Shown here piece after piece: positions 16,251 through 20,339 of a DNA stretch of 20,339 bases. A model generated the notes under the pieces. That model ran no database searches and was not told the DNA's origin. It saw nothing but the letters and a program-made list of their open reading frames with translations. Within the stretch, counting starts at the first letter, position 1, and every line of letters starts with the position of its first letter. Where the stretch lies: positions 1-20,339 of the forward strand of contig CAZKUR010000071.1 of the NCBI GenBank assembly GCA_964556005.1, read 5' to 3'. The stretch is from CAZKUR01 sp964556005 (GTDB lineage: Bacteria; Bacteroidota; Ignavibacteria; Ignavibacteriales; Ignavibacteriaceae). Both the position numbers and the translations under genes were made by a program.

Positions 16251-17008
16251 CTAATTTCCACCTCTTCGGCTTCCTCTCCGTATATTTTTTTGAACCAGGC
16301 TTCGTCTATATCGCCGGGCAATCCCTGATATACAATTTCGCCTGCTTTCAATGCAATAACTCTTGTTGCATATCTTCTTACCAAACTTAAGAAGTGAAGA
16401 TTACATATTACAGTTGTTCCGAGATTTTTATTTATTTTTTCAAAATACTGCATTATCGAATTTGAAGTGGCAGGATCCAGTGAGGCTACCGGTTCATCGG
16501 CTAATAATAATTTTGGACTTTGCATTAAGCTTCGAGCGATTGCAACTCTCTGCTGCTGCCCCCCGCTTAATGAATCGGCTCTAATTTTTGCTTTTTCACT
16601 GATACCGACTGTTTCAAGATTTTTCAGAGCTTCGTTGATAACTTCGTCTGAAAATCTTCCAATTAAGGAATCAAAAGTTCCGAGAGAACCTAATTTTCCG
16701 GCTAATACATTTATCAAAACAGATCTTCTTTTGATAAGGTTAAACTGCTGAAAAACCATGCCGATTCGTGATTTCATCAAACGCAGTTGTTCGCCTTTTA
16801 TGTGTGTAATATCCTTTCCCAAAAATTCTATCTTTCCTGATGTAGGTTCTATTAAACGGTTAATACATCTGAGCAATGTAGATTTACCGGAACCGCTTAA
16901 ACCAATAACAACTAAAAATTCTCTTTCTTCAACTTCAAAGCTGACGCCTTTTAAAGCATGAGTTCCGTTTTTATAAATTTTGTGCAGGTTTTGTACTTTT
17001 AGAATCAT
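16247..17008 (-). CDS. phnC: Phosphonate-type ABC transporter ATPase PhnC
   Basis: ATP-hydrolysing subunit that drives the importer from the cytoplasmic side. In 253 residues it has the Walker A motif GLSGSGKST (36-44), Q-loop VFQQFN (Q87), signature LSGGQQQR (147-154), Walker B LLLADEP (D171, E172), D-loop SLDP, and the switch histidine in ICNLHF. FNLIKRRSVLINVLAG (89-104) is typical of the PhnC subfamily. The start overlaps the phnD stop as ATGA and the end overlaps the phnE start as ATGA, so the three proteins are translationally coupled. All catalytic residues are intact. Confidence 0.95.
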   Translation of the reverse strand: MILKVQNLHKIYKNGTHALKGVSFEVEEREFLVVIGLSGSGKSTLLRCINRLIEPTSGKIEFLGKDITHIKGEQLRLMKSRIGMVFQQFNLIKRRSVLINVLAGKLGSLGTFDSLIGRFSDEVINEALKNLETVGISEKAKIRADSLSGGQQQRVAIARSLMQSPKLLLADEPVASLDPATSNSIMQYFEKINKNLGTTVICNLHFLSLVRRYATRVIALKAGEIVYQGLPGDIDEAWFKKIYGEEAEEVEIR

Positions 17009-17937
17009 TTACCCTTTACCAGGTTTTCGAATGAAATATTTTGTTCTCTCAAAAGTTTCCGGAGGCTATCATAATCGCTGTCTTTTGTACGAATAAGGCC
17101 GGTAATATCGTAAATATCGAATAATGCTTTTTTCCCTTCTTTTGTCTTTACGAATTTGAGAAGAGCATCTATTATTTTCTCTTTCATACCTTCTTTCATA
17201 CTTTTCCTAAACACCCACGGATCGTTCGGAATATCCTGTGTGAAACCTATTATTTTAACTTTTTTTGCAACATCGGGGAATTGCTTTTCAACTCGCATCC
17301 TTGCGTCCATAATATCACCGGTTGCCGAATCCGGAGGTGCATAGTATGTAGCTCCAGCGTCAACCTGTCCTTGATAAACCATTGTTACAACGTTATCATG
17401 CCTCATTGCAAAAACCGTTTCGCTCGGCTTAATTCCCATTTTGTCGAGCATTGCTTTCGGCAGAATGTAACCGGAAGTTGAAGAAGGATCGACATAAGCC
17501 ATTTTTTTGTCGTTAATATCCTGAATTGAATTTATTCCCGAACCATATCTGGCAATAAATTGACCTTTATAGCTTGTCTGATTGCCTTCACGAACAATTC
17601 TTAATCTTGCTTCAGCTCCGTATTTGGCATTTGCCATTAGATAAGAAAAAGTGTTTATGCTGGCAATATCGGCTTTCCCGGTGCCGAAAGCTTCAACTAC
17701 TGCAATAAAGCTGGCCGGAATTGCGGTTATGAAATAATAACCCGTTTCTTTTTCTAAAAAATCCACTAACGGTTTTACATTGGTTGAAATTCTTTTGGCA
17801 TCTACAGAAGGAGTAAAAAATATTTTGATGGGATTTGATCTTGTACCTAACGCTCCTTCATTCATTTTCCTCATAGAGGTTATTAAAATAAACAAGAACA
17901 AAGGCAAAAGGTAGAAGAAATATTTTAAAAATTTCAT
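17005..17937 (-). CDS. phnD: Phosphonate-type substrate-binding protein PhnD
   Basis: Periplasmic solute-binding protein of the PhnD/phosphate-phosphite-phosphonate family, 310 residues. The N-terminus has a hydrophobic signal or anchor (FFYLLPLFLFILITS, about 7-21) without a lipobox cysteine, so it is secreted or membrane-anchored rather than a lipoprotein. Family motifs: IFFTPSVDAKRI near the start of the mature domain, GKADIASINTFSYL, the ligand loop DPSSTSGYILPKAM, QVDAGATYY, and IPNDPWVFRKSM. First gene of phnD-phnC-phnE. No SD is evident before the ATG. Ligand is uncertain: phosphonate, phosphite, or another phosphorus oxyanion are all possible, because no C-P lyase, phosphonatase or phosphite dehydrogenase gene lies in the window. 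Confidence 0.92.
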   Translation of the reverse strand: MKFLKYFFYLLPLFLFILITSMRKMNEGALGTRSNPIKIFFTPSVDAKRISTNVKPLVDFLEKETGYYFITAIPASFIAVVEAFGTGKADIASINTFSYLMANAKYGAEARLRIVREGNQTSYKGQFIARYGSGINSIQDINDKKMAYVDPSSTSGYILPKAMLDKMGIKPSETVFAMRHDNVVTMVYQGQVDAGATYYAPPDSATGDIMDARMRVEKQFPDVAKKVKIIGFTQDIPNDPWVFRKSMKEGMKEKIIDALLKFVKTKEGKKALFDIYDITGLIRTKDSDYDSLRKLLREQNISFENLVKGK

Positions 17938-18368
17938 TTATTTGTATGAAATTGAATACAGGTAATTTGTTAAAACTTTGAAATTAAAAATAAAAACTTT
18001 TGATAAATTATTTGTAAAATTAATGTTAATTCTTTGGCTAAAAAAATTATGCTTGAAAAATTAAATAATTCCGATAATGTATTTAAAACCACAGTTATGG
18101 CGGCAAATGGTTTAAATATTAGCTAAATAACACCTGCAAGATATTTTTTTTAGTATTTTTATAAAGTTTTAGCAGTTAATATAATAACCCGGCGTTTTCA
18201 AGTTAAGGGTTATAAATATTATAATTTTAAGAGAGTAGATGACTTATTGTATTAGGTGTAAAAGAATATGATAATATATTAGTATTTGGTCATCTACTCT
18301 CTATTTTTTTAAAAATTTTTAACAGCAAAGGTTTTGTATACAATTATTAAAATAAATTTCAAAAAATC
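17938..18368. other. Divergent intergenic region between phnD and the response regulator
   Basis: This 431-bp AT-rich region should hold the promoters of phnD (minus) and the response regulator (plus), but I recognise no clear promoter box for either. Its distinctive feature is the long inverted repeat with T-run at 18230-18310. A 25-codon plus-strand frame (18049-18126) has no SD and is not annotated as a gene. Confidence 0.55.
18230..18310 (+). terminator. Terminator-like long hairpin upstream of the response regulator
   Basis: AGAGAGTAGATGAC (18230-18243) pairs perfectly over 14 bp with GTCATCTACTCTCT (18289-18302). The loop is 45 nt, and ATTTTTTT follows on the plus strand. Stem plus T-run is the form of an intrinsic terminator for plus-strand transcription, but no plus-strand protein gene precedes it: phnD diverges to the left and the response regulator begins 67 nt later. 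It could end a small RNA, act as a 5' leader attenuator, or be a relic of a small inverted-repeat element. A 10-codon frame (MTYCIRCKRI) begins within the left arm at 18239. Confidence 0.6.
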
Positions 18369-18755
18369 ATGAATCTTTCAAACATTAAAATATTGATAGT
18401 CGAAGATGAATTGCTTTTTGCAAAAGATCTCCGAAATCAATTAACGGACAAAGGTTACACTGTTTCTGATATTGCAACTAACGGCCTCGATGCAATAATA
18501 AAAGCCGAAAGTCAAAATGTTAACCTTATTTTAATGGATATAAGGTTAAAAGGGAAATTAGATGGGATAGACACAGGAAAACTGCTGAAGCAAAAAATCG
18601 ACATACCGATTATTTACATCACTGCACTTACAGACGAAAAAACAAAAGCATCTGCAAATGATATTCATCCGCTCGCATTTATAACAAAACCATTTGATGA
18701 AGTACAGCTTGAAAATGCAATAGAAAAATTAATAACGCATGAAAATAGCAACTAA
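18369..18755 (+). CDS. CheY-like single-domain response regulator
   Basis: A 128-residue receiver domain without an output domain. The acidic pair E12-D13 (IVEDE), the phosphoacceptor D57 in LILMDIRL, T85 in YITAL and K107 in ITKPFD are all in place, so it should be phosphorylated by a sensor histidine kinase. No kinase gene lies next to it, making it an orphan regulator here; it could act by protein-protein contact or be part of a phosphorelay. The ATG has no SD (CAAAAAATC precedes it), and a terminator-like hairpin lies 67 nt upstream. It is convergent with the 77-codon gene at 18810-19043, with no strong terminator between them. Confidence 0.93.
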   Translation: MNLSNIKILIVEDELLFAKDLRNQLTDKGYTVSDIATNGLDAIIKAESQNVNLILMDIRLKGKLDGIDTGKLLKQKIDIPIIYITALTDEKTKASANDIHPLAFITKPFDEVQLENAIEKLITHENSN

Positions 18756-18809
18756 AGACAGGAGTTTCCTCTTATAAGCAGATGAACAAGTGCGGGATAA
18801 ACAATTTTA

Positions 18810-19043
18810 TTAAAAATCCGATAAAAAATATTTATACGTTGGATCCTTAACTTTTTTCAAATAAAAATCAGCTTTTCTAAAATCACCTCTTAAAGTGTAA
18901 AGCCGATAAAGATCTGCATTTATCCTATCCATTTTTTTCTCAATCAAGTACTCATCTCTATCCCTGATTGATTTAGTAGGATGAAAAGCATTCAATAATT
19001 CCAACTCCCGCTTAGTTATATTATGATCAAATATAGTATCCAA
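18810..19043 (-). CDS. Small conserved-looking protein of unknown function, TTG start
   Basis: A 77-residue charged, soluble, mostly helical-looking protein with no signal peptide. The C-terminal half (NADLYRLYTLRGDFRKADFYLKKV, about 43-66) has the spacing of a TPR-like helical hairpin, a weak resemblance only. No in-frame ATG exists between the upstream stop and this point; the start chosen is TTG at 19041-19043, supported by a strong SD (AAGGAG at 19053-19058, followed by GAGG-like sequence) at good spacing. A TATATTTG box at 19135-19142 on the minus strand could be its -7 promoter element. Function not recognised; convergent with the response regulator. Confidence 0.65.
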   Translation of the reverse strand: MDTIFDHNITKRELELLNAFHPTKSIRDRDEYLIEKKMDRINADLYRLYTLRGDFRKADFYLKKVKDPTYKYFLSDF

Positions 19044-19052
19044 AACAAACCT

Positions 19053-19058
19053 CTCCTT
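19053..19058 (-). promoter_or_regulatory. Ribosome binding site deciding the TTG start of the 77-codon gene
   Basis: AAGGAG on the minus strand, 9 nt upstream of TTG at 19043. Because no ATG is available, this SD is the main argument that the short frame is translated. Confidence 0.65.
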
Positions 19059-19120
19059 TGATTAAAAATTTATTCAAAAATTATTGTAGCGGGAAATAAA
19101 TTTTTTCTCAAAATTTATAT

Positions 19121-19151
19121 TTTGTTCGTTGAGGCAAATATACTAAATTTG
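19121..19151 (+). promoter_or_regulatory. Bacteroidota-type promoter-like sequence, with an opposing -7 box overlapping it
   Basis: On the plus strand TTTG (19121-19124) is separated by 19 bp from TAAATTTG (19144-19151), matching the TTTG/TAnnTTTG consensus of Bacteroidota housekeeping promoters. On the minus strand TATATTTG (19135-19142) overlaps it and would serve the 77-codon gene, though its nearest TTG is 23 bp upstream. The plus-strand transcript would run antisense into the M1 peptidase gene. AT-rich sequence produces such matches by chance, so this is tentative. Confidence 0.35.
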
Positions 19152-19276
19152 AAATAAAGATGTTCCAACCCATTATTATGTAAATGTTAATTTTTGATTT
19201 ATCTCATTCTACCAAAAAAACCTATATGGGGGAAAATCACTAAAAAATTTTCAAAAAATAACAGCATTTTCCAAAT

Positions 19277-20339
19277 CTATTTAATGTAATAAATGTTATC
19301 TTTTTCATTTACATCTGGAATTTGATTATTTCCCAAATCAATTTTCGCTGCAGGAGAACTTAATTTCTTATTTATGGTCACTGAATTTTCTCCTTTCTGC
19401 CAAACCGATGCATTTTTCAATATTTCAGTAACTTTGCCGTTTACAGAAGTAATTTTCAAATCGACAGGCACAGGCAAAGTACCGATTTTTTGCACCACAA
19501 TTGTGACATCATTTCCATTATTCTTTGCACTTTTTATTCCAAGATCCGGATATCCTTTATTAAAGAACCACGGCTGCCAAAACCAATTTAAATCTTCCCC
19601 GCTTGATTTATTGAAAACGTTAAAGAAATCGTACGGAATAGGATGTTTACCGTGCCATTGTTTAATGTATTCACGAAATGCTTTATCAAATTTTTCTTTA
19701 CCTATTGCATTTCGAAGAAAATCATAAGCAAGTCCCGGCCTTATGTAAGATGCAACTCTGTATGATTGATATTTTAACAGAACCGACGGAATTATCATCG
19801 GCATTTCGGTTTCTTCACCTGCAAATTTTGAAAATGCTTCTGCATTTCTTGCCCGCGGGTCATAGCCGGGAGCTAATTCGGATTGAAGATCAAAAGGAAT
19901 AAAGGTTGCCATTCCCTCATCCATCCATGCATATTTTCTTTCATTTGTTCCCATGTAAAATGGAAAGTATTCATGACTGATTTCATGAGAAGTTACATGA
20001 ACCGTTGCATAATTTCCATCAAATGATCCATCATTCACCATCATCGGGAATTCCATTCCGCCACCGCCATTGAAAACAGTTAAACTCGGATAAGGGAATG
20101 GAACTCCGGGCAAAACATTTGAATAATAATCAATTGACTTTCTTGCAATCAAATCAACCCCGTAAAAATCTTTTGATGATTCGTTATATGCGGCCGCAAT
20201 ATAAGTTCTTCTACCGGTAGTTTTATCTACAGTTAATCCGACTGCATCCCACAAATAATGATCGCTCATCGCAAAAACGAAATCGGTCACTTGATCGGCT
20301 TTATAATGCCAGACATTTTCTTTTTTATTTGAGTTAAAA
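19277..20339 (-). CDS. M1-family zinc metallopeptidase-like protein, 5' end outside the window
   Basis: Aminopeptidase N-type fold, seen for its last 353 or so codons. The zinc site is HEISH at 19973-19987 with a downstream glutamate in the sequence AWMDEG, giving HExxH-x18-E as in M1 peptidases. The substrate-binding GxMEN motif appears as GGMEF (asparagine replaced by phenylalanine). The frame stays open past the GTG at 20288-20290 to the window edge (NSNKKENVWHYKADQ precedes it), so that GTG is not the true start; usual M1 proteins have a further 250 or more N-terminal residues. The C-terminal region (about 250-337 after the GTG) is a short beta-rich domain, and no T9SS tail is present. 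Likely secreted or periplasmic as in relatives, but the signal peptide region is not in view. Confidence 0.92.
   Translation of the reverse strand, partial: FNSNKKENVWHYKADQVTDFVFAMSDHYLWDAVGLTVDKTTGRRTYIAAAYNESSKDFYGVDLIARKSIDYYSNVLPGVPFPYPSLTVFNGGGGMEFPMMVNDGSFDGNYATVHVTSHEISHEYFPFYMGTNERKYAWMDEGMATFIPFDLQSELAPGYDPRARNAEAFSKFAGEETEMPMIIPSVLLKYQSYRVASYIRPGLAYDFLRNAIGKEKFDKAFREYIKQWHGKHPIPYDFFNVFNKSSGEDLNWFWQPWFFNKGYPDLGIKSAKNNGNDVTIVVQKIGTLPVPVDLKITSVNGKVTEILKNASVWQKGENSVTINKKLSSPAAKIDLGNNQIPDVNEKDNIYYIK

Noticed and set aside
18049..18126. A 25-codon plus-strand frame (MLEKLNNSDNVFKTTVMAAN and onward) in the phnD/response regulator gap
   Set aside because: No SD and too short to distinguish from chance; codon use looks plausible, but that is weak evidence. 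It would gain support only if conserved or if a small transcript covers it.

Overview
The window looks like a chromosomal segment from an AT-rich Gram-negative bacterium of the Bacteroidota/Ignavibacteria (FCB) side of the tree. This is an inference from several features: a secreted protein with a type IX secretion (T9SS)-like C-terminal domain, a large SprA-like outer-membrane barrel, a fused E1 alpha/beta 2-oxoacid dehydrogenase, mixed use of Shine-Dalgarno (SD) and SD-less starts, and promoter-like TTTG/TAnnTTTG boxes. No rRNA, tRNA, CRISPR array or intact insertion sequence was seen.

Layout. (1) 1-2384, minus strand: a secreted EF-hand/Fn3-like protein with a T9SS-type tail, followed by a secreted protein cut by the window edge. 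(2) 2633-3301: a RAYT-type (REP-associated tyrosine transposase) gene broken by two frameshifts, bracketed by two near-identical 34-bp double palindromes. (3) 3308-10482, minus strand: a compact lipoate cluster read in the order lpdA (E3), lipB, fused E1 alpha/beta, E2 with two lipoyl domains, lipA. It encodes all catalytic parts of a branched-chain-type 2-oxoacid dehydrogenase plus the two enzymes that make and attach its lipoyl cofactor. (4) 10943-11281, plus strand: a single-domain rhodanese with a possible 12-codon leader ORF. (5) 11289-14759, minus strand: an 1156-residue SprA-like beta-barrel protein with a non-ATG start, convergent with the rhodanese. (6) 14953-17937, minus strand: a phnD-phnC-phnE phosphonate-type ABC importer with ATGA overlaps, ending in a clear intrinsic terminator; no C-P lyase or phosphonatase gene is visible. 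(7) 18230-19043: an isolated terminator-like hairpin, a CheY-like response regulator (plus), and a 77-residue unknown protein (minus, TTG start with a strong SD). (8) 19277-20339, minus strand: most of an M1-family zinc aminopeptidase-like protein, with its 5' end outside the window.

No entirely new multi-gene system is evident. The items most worth a second look are the RAYT pseudogene with its paired double palindromes, the half-size SprA-like barrel with an ambiguous start, the orphan terminator hairpin between divergent genes (candidate small RNA), and the paired 12-bp palindromes upstream of lipB.
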